Shown here piece after piece: positions 33,668 through 45,086 of a DNA stretch of 64,000 nucleotides. The translations under genes and the position numbers were made by a program. This DNA comes from Dryas octopetala. Lineage: Eukaryota > Streptophyta > Magnoliopsida > Rosales > Rosaceae. The notes beneath the pieces were generated by a model that was given only the letters and a program-made list of their open reading frames with translations, made no database searches and was not told where the DNA came from. The first letter of the stretch is position 1, and the number at the start of each line of letters is the position of its first letter. Where the stretch lies: positions 10,912,001 to 10,976,000 of the forward strand of contig OY992835.1 of the NCBI GenBank assembly GCA_963921425.1. The letters are read 5' to 3'.

Positions 33668-34262
33668 TCAATTTTGAAGAAAAAGAAAAAAGCTAAAAAT
33701 TTTAAAACTGAAATGTTTGAAAGGAAAAACAAGGACATGTATCTATATGTAATTGAGCTACGCCACCACGTTATTACACTTACACCTTCACCTTCATGGA
33801 CTATTTGAACTGTCTAAAATGTCCACTTATGAGACTACATGAGCAAAATTGCTAAAATTAAAATGACATGACTAAAAAGATCACCCTCCATTGTTGAGTT
33901 GATCATCTTAACATATTTTAGACAAATTTTTCCTATTTTACTTTTTCTTGCAAAAAAGTTTGGAATCCCCCAGACCCATTCGACAATATGCCATTGAAAT
34001 ATACTAAGGAGTTCGACAGCTTACGACCGAATATAATGACAATATTCGGCAGAATACTGCCGAATGCCTTTTTCATTTCCATTTGGTGGTTATTTACCGA
34101 AATTAAAACTCCGCCAATATTCGGCAATTAGGTGCCGAATAACCACAAACATTTCAACAGACAAGTGTTGAATGACCCGACAAATAAAATTAAAATTTTT
34201 TATTTTTAGGGTAATTGGAATTTAAAAACAAGGTGATTAACTCATCAATTTAGGGTGATTAG
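33665..34262. repeat. tandem segmental copy B
   Basis: This repeats the order of copy A (22955-23172 plus 33132-33664): the same AT-rich leader, GAGACTACATGAGC, then the hairpin MITE. Copy B has no Copia insertion and therefore shows the empty site. Confidence 0.8.
33880..34260. mobile_element. hairpin-array MITE, copy 2
   Basis: TIRs ATCACCCTCCATTGTTGAG and its inverse near 34233-34260. The interior TTCGGCAGAATACTGCCGAA unit is kept; other units are mutated. Confidence 0.72.
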
Positions 34263-35690
34263 AATAGTCTTGTTCTTTCAACAAATACATAGGTATTAGA
34301 TACCCAAAAAAAAATTTGTAATTGTCAGGCTTTAAGGTTGAATCAAAATCGGGCCATCCCAAGCCTATCCCAAAAGTGAGATCAGACTGGCCCATGGCCC
34401 AAATATGAGACCAGAATCCATTAGGTCTAGGATGCCTACAAGCCTAAGCAGAACTCACAAAACGTTTACAGATTTGGTCTACTTATTTTATAGCTAGTTC
34501 AGTTTTGGTCCATGATCATTTTTAAGTTCGATTTTGATCTACTTATTATCTAACTTGTTCGGTTTTGATCTATTTCGTCTATTTTGGATGATGCCGTTAA
34601 TTTCAGGGGCAAATATGTAATTTCCTCATAAAAAATTTATAAAATAAAAAAAATTAAAACAAACCAGCCACCACCTTCCCCAGCCCTTCCCATCCACCCC
34701 CACCCAACCAGGGACAGATCCAATTTAGGACCAGAGGCGCTCAAGCCCCCACTCAGTTTCAAATTTTTTTTGTATATATTTATTAAATGACAACAAAGCC
34801 CCCTCTGATAAATGATCAAAAGCCCCATGTAGTAGAATTATAATTTATAAAAGAGTGTTTGCTATATATATATATGTATATATGTATACATATACATGTA
34901 TACATATGTGTACATACATATACATGTATACATATATATACATACCTACACACGTATACATATATCATAAAACCTACTTAATTATAGTACTGCAATTACG
35001 TTTAAAACTCAAATCTTATTGTACTTACGAAAAGACGACATTTACAATAACATATTGTTTCTTGAAATATGGTAGATTTTGATAATTGGCTTGCACATTA
35101 TATCAAGAAGGGAAATGTATAGGAAACAAATATTATATGCATAAATTGAAAAAGATGTCGAGGTATGGCTTACATATATACATGGTACGTGCATATGAAG
35201 GGGTTGAGATGAAATCAATTAATACTGAAATGGACTTTCGAATTAATAACGCAAAATGGACCTTCATAATATTTTAAAAAAATTAACACGCATACCTCTT
35301 TATTGACTTTTTCTTTTTGGAAAAATGAATGTTAATTTTAATTTGTAAAAAAATAAAATAAAAAAACAAGTGAAAACACTTCTTTTTACTAAACAAATGA
35401 GTAAAAAGCATTTTCAACTACAACATGTCCATTTTAGTTATTATAAACATCTACAGCACTTTTAAATGAAAATTTACCAAACACTATTGCTGTGCTTCAC
35501 AGCTAATTGTACTTCACAGAACTTTTGAAAACACAATTTACCAAACACTAAACTACTTTGTTTGACAAATAGTTATACTTCACAGTAAATTATTTTCATA
35601 GCATTACCAAACACACCCTTGCTAATTTAACAAGGATAGAATACCACAAAATAAAACAGCTAGTCACTGAAGGTATCATATATTTCTAGC
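34263..35690. other. intergenic stretch with TA/CATA microsatellite, no gene
   Basis: Only short chance frames. A TATA/TACA-rich microsatellite lies at 34862-34965. The stretch around 35440-35630 resembles short MITE-like AT-rich sequence with repeated ACCAAACAC words. Confidence 0.5.
34862..34965. repeat. TA/TACA-rich microsatellite
   Basis: Compound tract of TATATA, TATGTATA and CATACATA units. Confidence 0.9.
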
Positions 35691-36800
35691 AAATAAATGC
35701 AATATCAGTTAGCTTGAGGCCGCGGCAAGTACTAGTGAAATTAATTAAGTTTTGATCATGTATGTATTACTATACATATATATATATATATACTTTCTTG
35801 AGAGGAATCTGTGGTTTTATTAATCAATATCAGAATACACTGCTTCATTCCTGGAGCCAATTAATTAAGAAGGCATTATATCAAACTAGAAGAATTGGTG
35901 GTGCAATCCGCCAATCCTTATAATGTGCAATTGCCTTCTTATCAAGTAATTGGAAAGAATGACACTATCTTCCAATTTTCTAAGAAAAATCATGAACAAC
36001 AAAACAACTTACAACTTGGACTGATGTTTTGGGTTGGATGCTCTAATTCTATCATGGTATTAGAGCTAGGTTATCCGCGTGTAAGGCCCAACGGCCACAC
36101 GTGCTCCCACGTCACTCAATACAATTTGTTTACGTGTAAGGCTCAAAATATCGCCACACCGTGCGAGGGCGTGTTGAGAGTAATGTGGAGCAATGTCTCA
36201 CATCGGAAAACTAGAGCTTAGCATATGTGTTTATAAGTCTTGGGCCTCTCTACCCATTGCCAATTGGTTTTGGGTTAGATGCTCTAATTCTATTGTATAT
36301 GACATATACGTCTACTGCTGCTGATTGATGATAAACCCTCCAAAGCCAAAACGAAAAATTCTACGTTGCAGATAGATATTTTCTAAAAGAATGTAAATAC
36401 AATACGAACACCGTATGTCATAAAAAGAAATATGATTAAGGAGAATCTATTGTGTAGTGGAAAGTAAAATTTGTCAACATCCAAGGACCAAGGTTTGTTA
36501 ATTAGGTTAAAAATTGTCTGAATTTTCTCGATTCCATTTATATTATGAAATTATATATGTGCACCAGTATCAATGCTAGTTCTTTGGAGTCATTGAAGGC
36601 TTTAAAATAACCAGGTATGGTCATCCCATGGAGTCCTTTTCAGATCCAATGACAAGTCTTCGCTGTGGTCTCTATATTGGAAATCTCTTTCAGCGTACTG
36701 AGGGGTTTGGAAGAGTTGTATTAAGCATCAACGTATTGAGGGGTTAGGAAAATTTGTATTAAGCATCATTTTCAAGTCAAAAAGGAAAAAGAAAATAAGA
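35690..36800 (+). repeat. copy of the RLP upstream region, interrupted by a TRIM remnant
   Basis: The segments near 35715-36010 and 36546-36800 match the region before the long RLP ORF (39120-39700), for example GACACTATCTTCCAATTTTC and GCTAGTTCTTTGGAGTCATTG. No RLP coding sequence follows directly. Confidence 0.7.
36026..36294 (+). mobile_element. truncated TRIM-like element (short internal region plus 3' LTR)
   Basis: TTTTGGGTTGGATGCTCTAA (36026) recurs as TTTTGGGTTAGATGCTCTAA (about 36268). The first copy is followed by a tRNA-Met-like site (TGGTATTAGAGC). The second ends an LTR-like block beginning TGTTGAGAGTAATGTGGAGC and containing CTCACATCGG, a motif common in plant TRIMs. No coding sequence; the left LTR is missing except for about 25 bp. 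Confidence 0.6.
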
Positions 36801-37056
36801 GCGCGCCTTTTTTCTTTTGGCTTTGCTTCTCATTCTTTAGCTTCATTGCTCCAGTATAATTTGTATATATACTAAATGTGCTCAAGGCTGCTACGTACTA
36901 TAGCTAAGCTGTTCACTGAAAAGTTTGTTTTGACCCTCTTTGTTTTTTTTTTTTTTAATCGCTTGATTTGTAATTAGTGGGGTTAGTTGGGTCCTGTTTT
37001 GGTCATTTCACCCTCCTCACTTTTTACCCCTGCCATTTTGGTTTTTTTATGTTTCC

Positions 37057-37725
37057 TGCCATTCTTGACGTGAAAGATTTGGGAGTCTTGACATATTTTT
37101 TGGGGTTACAAGTAGAGTACAAGAAAATGGTGGTATCTTTGTGAGTCAAGAAAAGTATGCTAATTAAGGATTTATTTGTCAGGGCTGTACTGGAAACTTG
37201 TAACCCTTGTACTTCAACATGCAAACCTCATCTGCAACTTCTTAAAAATGAAGGAGAGCCTCTACCAGATCCTACTTTGTATAGAAGCCTTGTTAGTGCC
37301 TTGCAATATCTAACATTTACAAGGCCAGAGACATTGCATTTGCTACTAATACTGTGTGTCAGTTCATGGCTAGACCTACAGAAGTGCATTATGAAGCAGT
37401 TGAGAGGATTTTGAGGTATGTGCAGGGTAATTTAGCTCATGATTTGCATTATGGGACTTGATTGCTTGAGAAGATCCACTACTGGATATATTGTATATCT
37501 TGCAGGGAATCCTGTTTCATGGCAGTCCAAGAAACAAGTTGCTAGACGTTCAACAGAGGCTGAGTATAAAGCATTGGCCAACACTGTCTCTGACTTGTCC
37601 TGGCTGCGTACCGTGCTTAAAGATTTACATTTGTAGTGACAATGTTTCTGCACTTGCTCTAGGAACAAATCTAGTCTTTCATTCTCGTATTAAGCACCTT
37701 GATAGTTGATACATACTTTCATTAT
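37057..37725 (+). pseudogene. degenerate Copia RT/RNase H fragment
   Basis: Broken frames show YFLGLQVEY-like, DPTLYRSLVSALQYLTFTRP, RRSTTGYIVYLAGNPVSWQS and AEYKALANTVSDLSWL, with frameshifts and stops between them. These are the C-terminal RT and RNase H blocks of a different Copia family from the element at 23-33 kb. Confidence 0.85.
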
Positions 37726-37892
37726 GTCAGAGAAAGGGTTCAATGTGGTGATCGATTTGGTTTTGGAATATGTGCCTACTAATCTACTATGCATAACACA
37801 GCAGATGTTCTTACTAAGGGACTTCATAGTCCTCTGCATTTTCAACATTGCTGCAACCTCAGACTTGGTTCCCTTGCTGAGGTTGAGTGGGG

Positions 37893-38165
37893 ATGTTAGG
37901 CTGTTAGTTCAGTGTGGTTAGGTTGCTATTAATGTGTTACAACTAGTTGAAGATGTTAGAGAGTTAGTTGTGCCCTAATCCACGTGTCAGTTTCTGAGTG
38001 GCTTTGTTAGTATAATTCGTGAGTCTGTTAATTTTTGTTAGGCTGTTGCCTGCTGTAATAGTGAATTCATTTTCAAGACTTTCTAAGTCAACAATACACA
38101 GATTCTCTCTTCCTTCTCCATCTTCTAGTCTCTCTGATTGTCTGATAACTGCATTGTAGAATTTT
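37893..38165 (+). mobile_element. probable 3' LTR remnant of the degenerate Copia
   Basis: A purine-rich GAGTGGGGA is followed by TGTTAGGCTGTTAG, then an LTR-like stretch with poly-pyrimidine CTCTCTTCCTTCTCCATCTTC. The end is not clear. Confidence 0.5.
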
Positions 38166-38629
38166 AACAAAATTTAAATTCATAACGTTGTTATATTATT
38201 AATTAATGTATATTTTAAAAATTCTTGGGTCACATGGTGATCATCAAATCTATATCATCATCACATCAATGTCAAATTTGTTACAAGACCACATCATCTT
38301 TTGTCTTCTTTCTTATGGTCAAACACTCCAGACCGGCCACTACACCATGAGAATGAGAAGAACACGTTACATGGTGAGAGCTCAACCAGTAACTGCCACA
38401 CCAGTTCACCAATTTGATTTGATTTCAACAAGTAACCGTAGCAAAAGATATGGTCCCGCGCAATTTTAATTAAGAGATTCTTTAACTGTTAATGGCACTT
38501 GTACACACTGTCATTAACTTAAGAGCATATTAGACGAAATATCTAACGTTAAGAACTTGGAGACATGCACTTGACGTTTCAACCATTAATTTGTCTCGAA
38601 AAATTCCATCGTCATTGGTGAGCTTAATT

Positions 38630-38920
38630 TCTTGGAAAATTTGAGGTCTTATACAATAATCTGGAAGGACCAATACCAACAACTCAGCTCCATAGCTGAA
38701 ATGTCTCTGCATTTGAGGGGAATCCCAAACTTTGTGGTGCTCCACTTTCAAATGAGTGACAACCAATTAATGACAATAATGCAGATACTAAGAACTGCTA
38801 AGATGTGGGGAATGGACCTCAAATTCTATGGTTGCGCATTTCCATTGCATTTGGGTTCATTATAGGCTTTCGGAGATATGTGTATTTCCAATTCCTAGAC
38901 ATGTCTGCTGCTAAAGGGAA
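38630..38920 (+). pseudogene. RLP 3' fragment
   Basis: AATCTGGAAGGACCAATACC, then GAGGGGAATCCCAAACTTTG and the TATTTCCAATTCCTAGAC block correspond to about 41800-42085 of the long RLP gene (last LRR, C-terminal cap, membrane-proximal end). The reading frame is destroyed and about 100 bp are missing. Confidence 0.85.
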
Positions 38921-39079
38921 GGCTTAATCAGAAGCTAGATCGCACCTACTTTATATTCTATATTTTCAATTTTTTTGTAATTTTGGCTGATTTAAGGCAC
39001 AGTTTGTTCTCATAATTCTGTACTATTCTCTATATATGTTCAATGGAATATCAGTTGGCTAGCTTTCTCACAGATTATT

Positions 39080-39861
39080 GCTCTCTATTTCTCAGTCTCT
39101 ATCCTTTTAATTTTGTGACAAGTACTAGTGAAATTAATTAATTTTTGATTGTGTATGTATGAATCTAGCTCTGTAAGGCAGTGCCACTAAAACTTAGTGG
39201 TAGCAATCCTTATATGAGTCTCTGTAAGGCAACACTTAATATGAACAATTCTCCGTTACTTTCACGTTCTGCTCATCAAAGTTCAATTTTAATGAATTTA
39301 CCTCATGAATTAAACACCAACAGAAGAAACAAACGATAGCAATTACATTGGAAATAATATATATTTGAATGAGTACTACGAGTCTGCTAAATGCTAATTG
39401 GGGATATTCTCGAAATAATGTGCAATTGCCTTTCATGTGGGCCAAGTATTGGGAAACAATGACACTATCTTCCAATTTTCTAAGAAAAATCATTCACAAC
39501 AAAACAAATTAAAACTTATGAATTATATATGTGGATCAGTATCAATGCTAGTTCTTTGGAGTCATTGTAGACTTTAAAATAAGCAGGTCTGGTCATCCCA
39601 TGGCCTTCGCTTTGGTCTCTGTTCAGCAAATCTCTTTCAACGTACTGAGGTGTTTGGAAAATTTGCATCGGCTGCTTTGTGTAATATTCTTTGCCAATTT
39701 CTCAATTTGCAAGTAATTTTTTGTCATTTAATCAAGCATCATTTTCAAGTCAAAAGAAGAGAAAAAAAAAAAAAGAATTTCTTGGCTCTGCATCCAACTC
39801 TTTATAAACCTGTGATCAGCAATCTAAATCTAATATAAACATAGCCCATCCACGAAGAAAC
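39080..39861 (+). promoter_or_regulatory. RLP upstream region with TATA box at 39803-39808
   Basis: TATAAA lies 54-59 nt before the ATG at 39862. The region exists in several copies across the right half of the window. In the paralogue at 52865 an additional upstream in-frame ATG exists; here that codon is ATA. Confidence 0.55.
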
Positions 39862-42171
39862 ATGCTAGTGCAGCCTACAGATCTCCCAATGGCTCATGGC
39901 TTCTTTCTCATAATCATGATCTTATTCTGTTCCATGGTTTCAACAAATATTCATGCATATGCATGCAACCAAACTGAGCGCAGCGCTCTTCTGTCCTTCT
40001 CCCTCACTTTGTCTTCGCCTTCCTTAAATTGGACTTCCTTTAATTGCTGCAATTGGGATGGCATCACTTGTAATATTAAGGATGGTTGGGTTACACATTT
40101 GCACTTACCCTCCAAAGGACTCAAACTCAAAGCAGGTACTTTTCCCTCATTCTCACAGTCACTTTCAAATCTCACACATCTCAAATACTTGAATCTCTCC
40201 CAGAATTCACTTTATGGTACACTCGATCAAACTGGATTCTTCTTGTCCTTGAATCGCCTTGAGATCCTTGATTTGAGCTCTAACCTTCTTTCTGGAGAGC
40301 TACCGTTTTCTTTACCATCTCGTATTCAGACAGTGAATTTGTCCAACAATCATTTCCATGGTGCAATTTCATCTTCATTCTTCCGACAAGCTAGGAATTT
40401 GACTAGCTTCAGTGTTAGCAACAATACCTTCTCAGGTTCTATCCCAACCTCTCTTTGTCTCCACTCTTCTCCCTTGATTAGGCTATTGGATTTTTCCATC
40501 AATAGATTCAATGGCAGTTTCTCTCGTGGACTAGGGGAGTGTTCCAAACTCCAAGTTTTTCGTGCTGGTCACAATAACTTCTCAGGAGTACTTCCAGAAG
40601 ATATGTATAATGCTACCAAACTTGAAGAAATTGCATTACCTTTTAATTCTCTCTACGGAGCCCTTAATGATAGAGTTGTCAACCTCACCAACCTCATAAT
40701 CTTTGACCTCTACTCTAATCAATTGAGTGGCGTCCTCCCTCTCCATTTTGGGAAGCTCTCTAAGTTGAAATTCTTGCTCCTTGATTTCAACAATCTAGAA
40801 GGTTCTTTGCCCCCATCTTTGATGAATTGCACAAGCCTTGTAGAAATACATCTGGGATTCAACAACTTGGAAGGCAATCTCTCAACCCTTAATTTCTCCA
40901 AACTTGGTCAACTTACTAAACTTGACCTAGTGCAAAATAACTTCACTGGTATGTTTCCAGCAAGTCTTTACTCGTGCAAGTCCCTGAAAGCAATTCGACT
41001 GAGTTATAACAATCTAGAGGGACAAATACAACCTGAGATTCTTTCATTGAAATCTCTGTCCTTCCTCTCCCTTACTTCCAACAGACTGACTAATGTCACA
41101 GGAGCACTCAAGATATTAGTGGGTTGCAAAAGGCTCGTATTCCTATCATGTGGTACAAATTTTGTAGGGGAGAAAATGCCGACAGCTAATGATATTGGCA
41201 TGGTTGATTATGATGGTTTCAAAAACCTTAGATTATTGACTTTGGGAAACTGTGGGCTCACTGGTGAAATACCTGTATGGTTGTATAAGCTCAAGAAGCT
41301 TGAGATGTTGGACCTGAGTCAAAATAGAATCACAGGGTCACTTCCTAGTTGGTTGGGGAACCATCCAAGGCTCTTTTCGATAATTTTGGAATCCAACCTA
41401 ATTTCAGGTGAATTTCCAAAAGAACTTTGCAGATTACCCATGTTAATATCTAAAAAAATTGCAGCTCAAGTAGATCATAATTATCCTGAATTGCCTATTT
41501 TTAGCTCAAAAGGTTATGGAAGACCTGGAGGTCCTGTACAGTACAATTATTTTTCTTACTTCCCACAAGCCATAGGGCTAGCCAACAATCGCTTGAACGG
41601 CAGCATACCTACCGAGATCGGCCAATTGCAGCTTCTCCGTGAGTTGAATCTTGCCTCCAACCACTTCTCCGGCATCATTCCAGACCAAATATCAAACCTC
41701 AAAAACTTGGAGGAATTGGATCTCTCCATGAATCATTTGTCCGGAACAATTCCAGCATCAGTGGCAAGTCTTACTTTCTTGTCATATTTCAATGTCTCGT
41801 ACAATAATCTTGAAGGACCAATACCAACAAGCACTCAGCTCCAAGGCTTGAATGCCTCTGCATTCGAGGGGAATCCCAAACTCTGTGGTGACCCACTTCC
41901 AAATGAGTGTGGATCAACTAGTGGCGTTGATGCAGATACAAAGAATAGCCAGGATGTAAAGAGTGCGCATCAGATTCCATGGTTTTATATTTCTGTTGCA
42001 CTTGGATTCATTACAGGATTTTGGGGAGTCGTTGGTCCTTTGATGCTCAAGAAGACGTGGAGATATGCATATTTCCAATTCCTAGATAAAGTACAAGATA
42101 AGCTTTATGTGATGGTTTTATCAAAAAGCTCTGTTCGCTCCTCCCTCTGTTTTGAGAGTCGGTGGCGATAA
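39862..42171 (+). CDS. LRR receptor-like protein (RLP2/3 or PSYR1-type ectodomain), 769 aa
   Basis: A single exon. The N-terminus has a hydrophobic signal peptide (about 10-34; AHGFFLIIMILFCSMVSTN). An LRRNT cap with CNQTERSALLSF and NCCNWDGITC follows, then about twenty LRRs of the LxGxIPxx type. An island near 525-571 (no repeat pattern, ending YFSYFPQAIGL) precedes four final LRRs, as in PSY/PSK-receptor-like proteins. The cap NPKLCGDPLPNEC and a transmembrane segment (about 705-727, WFYISVALGFITGFWGVVG) follow. There is only a short cytoplasmic tail and no kinase, so it would sense an apoplastic ligand and signal through a co-receptor such as a SOBIR1/BAK1-type kinase (family knowledge). 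The last residues (SSVRSSLCFESRWR) probably come from an inserted retroposon. The second Met (residue 10) is an alternative start. Ligand unknown. Confidence 0.9.
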   Translation: MLVQPTDLPMAHGFFLIIMILFCSMVSTNIHAYACNQTERSALLSFSLTLSSPSLNWTSFNCCNWDGITCNIKDGWVTHLHLPSKGLKLKAGTFPSFSQSLSNLTHLKYLNLSQNSLYGTLDQTGFFLSLNRLEILDLSSNLLSGELPFSLPSRIQTVNLSNNHFHGAISSSFFRQARNLTSFSVSNNTFSGSIPTSLCLHSSPLIRLLDFSINRFNGSFSRGLGECSKLQVFRAGHNNFSGVLPEDMYNATKLEEIALPFNSLYGALNDRVVNLTNLIIFDLYSNQLSGVLPLHFGKLSKLKFLLLDFNNLEGSLPPSLMNCTSLVEIHLGFNNLEGNLSTLNFSKLGQLTKLDLVQNNFTGMFPASLYSCKSLKAIRLSYNNLEGQIQPEILSLKSLSFLSLTSNRLTNVTGALKILVGCKRLVFLSCGTNFVGEKMPTANDIGMVDYDGFKNLRLLTLGNCGLTGEIPVWLYKLKKLEMLDLSQNRITGSLPSWLGNHPRLFSIILESNLISGEFPKELCRLPMLISKKIAAQVDHNYPELPIFSSKGYGRPGGPVQYNYFSYFPQAIGLANNRLNGSIPTEIGQLQLLRELNLASNHFSGIIPDQISNLKNLEELDLSMNHLSGTIPASVASLTFLSYFNVSYNNLEGPIPTSTQLQGLNASAFEGNPKLCGDPLPNECGSTSGVDADTKNSQDVKSAHQIPWFYISVALGFITGFWGVVGPLMLKKTWRYAYFQFLDKVQDKLYVMVLSKSSVRSSLCFESRWR

Positions 42172-42874
42172 CCGTGGGCCGGTGTGCTTAGATCTGAGGC
42201 CTCATGCCTCTCTTTTGCTTCCCTTTGTTTTTCCTTCCGTGTCTTCTGCCCTCTTCATCCCTAAATCTCCCCCTAACCTCTATGTTTATTCCATTTTCCC
42301 CTTTATATATCTCTTTCACCTTCTCACGGGCTTCTATCAATTCCTCTGCTTCTAGCTCATTCTTGTGGCTTCAACAACCAGTCCTCACCTCTCTGCTCAG
42401 GTGGCACTTCTGGGGTATCTCTTCAGCGGTGTTGTTTGGTGCGAAATGGTTTGTCCAAAAGAGTTCTCTCATTCCCCTGTCTCCGAAGGATAAAGCACGG
42501 GTTCTCCCATTCCTTAATCTGCTGGAAACTGTAGTGACTTCTCTGGCTCCATCTGGAGCTCTACTGGTGGTTGTTGACCTGGTTTATGGTTGGTTCTTGT
42601 GGTGTTCTTGGTGACATTTTGGTGTGGTGGTGATAGGTTGTGGTGGTTGGATGGCTGGCTTTGGATTTTGGTTAGGGCTAGCTTTAGGAGATTTTGTTGT
42701 CGTTTTTGTTCTGTTATTGTCGTTTCTTCACTTTCTTATTTGTAGTTTACTGTGAATTTTGTTTGCTTGTTGGGCTATGCCCTTGTTTCGGTTTCTGCCC
42801 GGGTCTGGGCTTATGTAATATGGGTTTGCCTTTTGGGCTTTTAATGCATTTACTGTTTAAAAAAAAAAAAAAAA
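42135..42874 (+). mobile_element. poly(A) retroposon (5'-truncated LINE-like) at the 3' end of the RLP gene
   Basis: It breaks the homology between the RLP 3' end and its downstream sequence (ATCGCACCTAC..TTTAT, seen uninterrupted near 38940). It ends in a 16-base A run (42859-42874). Its 3' part (TTTTGGGCTTTTAATGCATT) resembles the 3' part of the retroposon at 48699-50007. The left border is not exact and no clear target duplication was found. A chance 136-codon frame (42204-42614) lies inside. Confidence 0.6.
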
Positions 42875-43089
42875 CTTAGAAAGTACATCGCACCTACCTA
42901 TTTTATGGTTTATATTTTCAGTTTGTTTTTTCTTGTCGGCTAATGTAATGCACTGCTTTTCTCATAATACTACCTGTATTCTTTTTTTAGACTATTTAGT
43001 TTCTTGACATGCATTTTGTACATGTTAATTGGCATTATTATTGTATAATGAATCTCAATAGTTTTATAGTTTTCCACTCTTTCTATGTT

Positions 43090-43610
43090 TTATGGTGATA
43101 GGGAGGGAGCCTTTTTCTGAATTTTTAAATTTTTTTTTCAAAGTATCACTTTATAACTATACCCTCAGACTGATTTTGTGTGCCTGTTTTATTTAATAAA
43201 ATTATTTTAGCCTAACCATTTTTAGTGAAGCGTCCATAATTATTTAATTAATAATTTTTAATAAATCTAATTTTAGCCTAAAATTATTTTGTGTGCCTGT
43301 TTTATTTAATAATTTTTTATAAAATTATTTTAGCCTAACCCATTTTTGGGATTTAGTATTTAATACTAAATCCTCCTTTTGACTTAATGAAATGAAAAGA
43401 AAACGAAATGAAAAAAATAAATAAATAAATAAACAAAAACATACTTAAATGAATCTAACAAAAGTCTCGTAATCCATCTCTAAAGTACTAACTACTAAGT
43501 ATCTTGTTAGCAATTTTATGGATAAAACAAAGAAGCCAATTAAGTGGTGTAAAAGTTAAGAATCTTTAGTAAAAATTGTAAATTTAATCACCCAACACAG
43601 AGAAATGACG
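43090..43610. repeat. AT-rich segment duplicated at 62277-62670
   Basis: The two copies share long words such as ATTTAGTATTTAATACTAAA and ATCTAACAAAAGTCTCGTAA. Inside, a sub-repeat (AATTATTTTAGCCTAAC) occurs twice. No coding sequence. Confidence 0.8.
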
Positions 43611-44096
43611 TTTTTTGCCTCCAAATTTTGTTTCTCCTGAACTTTTCTTTTTCTAAGTTAAACATATGGAACAACCATACCCCAACGTATGAAACATCAT
43701 ATATATGCTTTCTTTAGTACCAACTCAGTGAAAAAGCAATATCTAGCTTTTGATCACTTCCTCACAGATTGTGAATTGCTCTCTATATCCTTTAATTTTG
43801 TGACAATTCGTAGTGTAATTAGTACTATGAGCACTATCTTGGTGATGGAAATACCGTCCATGTGGTACAAGCACTATCTACCAATTTTCTAAGAATAATC
43901 ATTAACAAGCTAGAAAACAACTTTGAAACTTGGACTGATGCTGATATCCCATATAGTAAGAGTAGCTAGACTTTAAAATAAGCAGGTCCATAGATCCAAT
44001 GACAGGTCTTCGCTTTGTTCTCTGTACTGGAAATCGCTTTCCACATAATCAAGCATCTTGAAACTTGTGATTAATTAGCAATCTACATCTAACACA
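43611..44096 (+). repeat. copy of the RLP upstream region
   Basis: Nearly the same as 52390-52864, including ATCCAATGACAGGTCTTCGC and the leader CAATCTACATCTAACACAAA. Confidence 0.8.
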
Positions 44097-44215
44097 AACA
44101 AGCCTTCTAGAAATACATCTGGGAACCAACAACTTGGAAGGCAATCTCTCTGACCTTAATTTCTCCAAACTTAGTCAACTTAAAACTACAGATTAATAAC
44201 TTCACTGATATGTTT
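44097..44215 (+). pseudogene. RLP internal LRR fragment joined to a 5' leader
   Basis: Directly after the leader (…CACAAACA) comes AGCCTTCTAGAAATACATCT and LEGNLSxLNFSKLxQL, matching about 40830-40940 of the long RLP. All sequence between start codon and mid-LRR is deleted. Confidence 0.85.
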
Positions 44216-44620
44216 CCTACGTAACCAAGTTTGAATCTATGGTTGATTTAACACCCCTCCTCTCTAATTGTCTTCCTGTTTGATTAAATTAACTATCCTC
44301 TGATCACTCACGGTTGTATTTGATTTATGAGTATGAGTTTGTGCATTGGCTATGTAAATGTTGTTAAGTGGATAGAGTACTTTCATATATGTTTATGGGA
44401 TCGAGAAAAAGGAATAGAGAAGGGGGTTGAAAAAATGTTTATTAATAAGGGTATTTTAGGGATATTAGGTGGTGAAAAAAGAAGATTAATTATAATTTCT
44501 TAAAATTTGATGTGAATGGGAATATAGGGTTGTAGCACTATTTCTATGGTAAAATGATATATATTTTTTTTTTGCTTTTGGATTAAGGTAAAATGGTATA
44601 TTGAAAGGAGTAGTACTATT
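44216..44620. repeat. RLP-flanking segment, copy 1 of 3
   Basis: Homologous to about 47176-47535 and 53736-53995 (GAGTATGAGTTTGTGCAT, GAAAAAATGTTTATTAATAA). Non-coding. Confidence 0.75.
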
Positions 44621-44892
44621 TCTACCCACTTAATTGTCTTATTTTCTCACCCATATTATAATAAAAAATTTAACGACAAGTTCAGCCTTTTATAAAATGA
44701 CCTTTAAAGACCTACTTAAAAAGAAACAAATGAATTCATCCTACTCTATCCACCCATCTAAACTCCCTATATGAAACAAAGTCTCACAATATGACAATAG
44801 TATATATGCCCACCTCTTAAAGAAGTGGAAAGTGAATGAAATTTGCGATTCACCCCCTCCCCACTTCCGCTAAAAATATGTGGAGAAAGAAT

Positions 44893-45086
44893 CACTACAA
44901 GAAATGTGAGCAAAGCACACCCCTCATTAGTGGCACAAAATGGGGTGTCAATTGGGAACTTCAGTCCCTATTACCCAATTGACACCCATTTTTGTTAAAA
45001 TCGAGACACTTCAGTCCCTATTGCTTAATTGTCACCCTATTCTATGCCACCAATGAGGGTGTGCTTTACTCATATTTTTTGTAGTG
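44893..45086. mobile_element. CACTA-type MITE, 194 bp, 3-bp TSD AAT
   Basis: It starts CACTACAAGAAATGTGAGC and ends with the inverse (...TTTTTTGTAGTG). The TIRs extend through AAAGCACACCC(C)TCATTAGTGG on both sides, giving an almost perfect hairpin. AAT flanks both ends (44890-44892, 45087-45089), as expected for CACTA (En/Spm) transposons. Confidence 0.88.

Noticed and set aside
37024-37725. Short plus-strand frames as independent genes
   Set aside because: They are pieces of one decayed Copia RT/RNase H region.
42204-42614. 136-codon frame downstream of the RLP gene
   Set aside because: It lies inside the poly(A) retroposon and has no recognisable domain.
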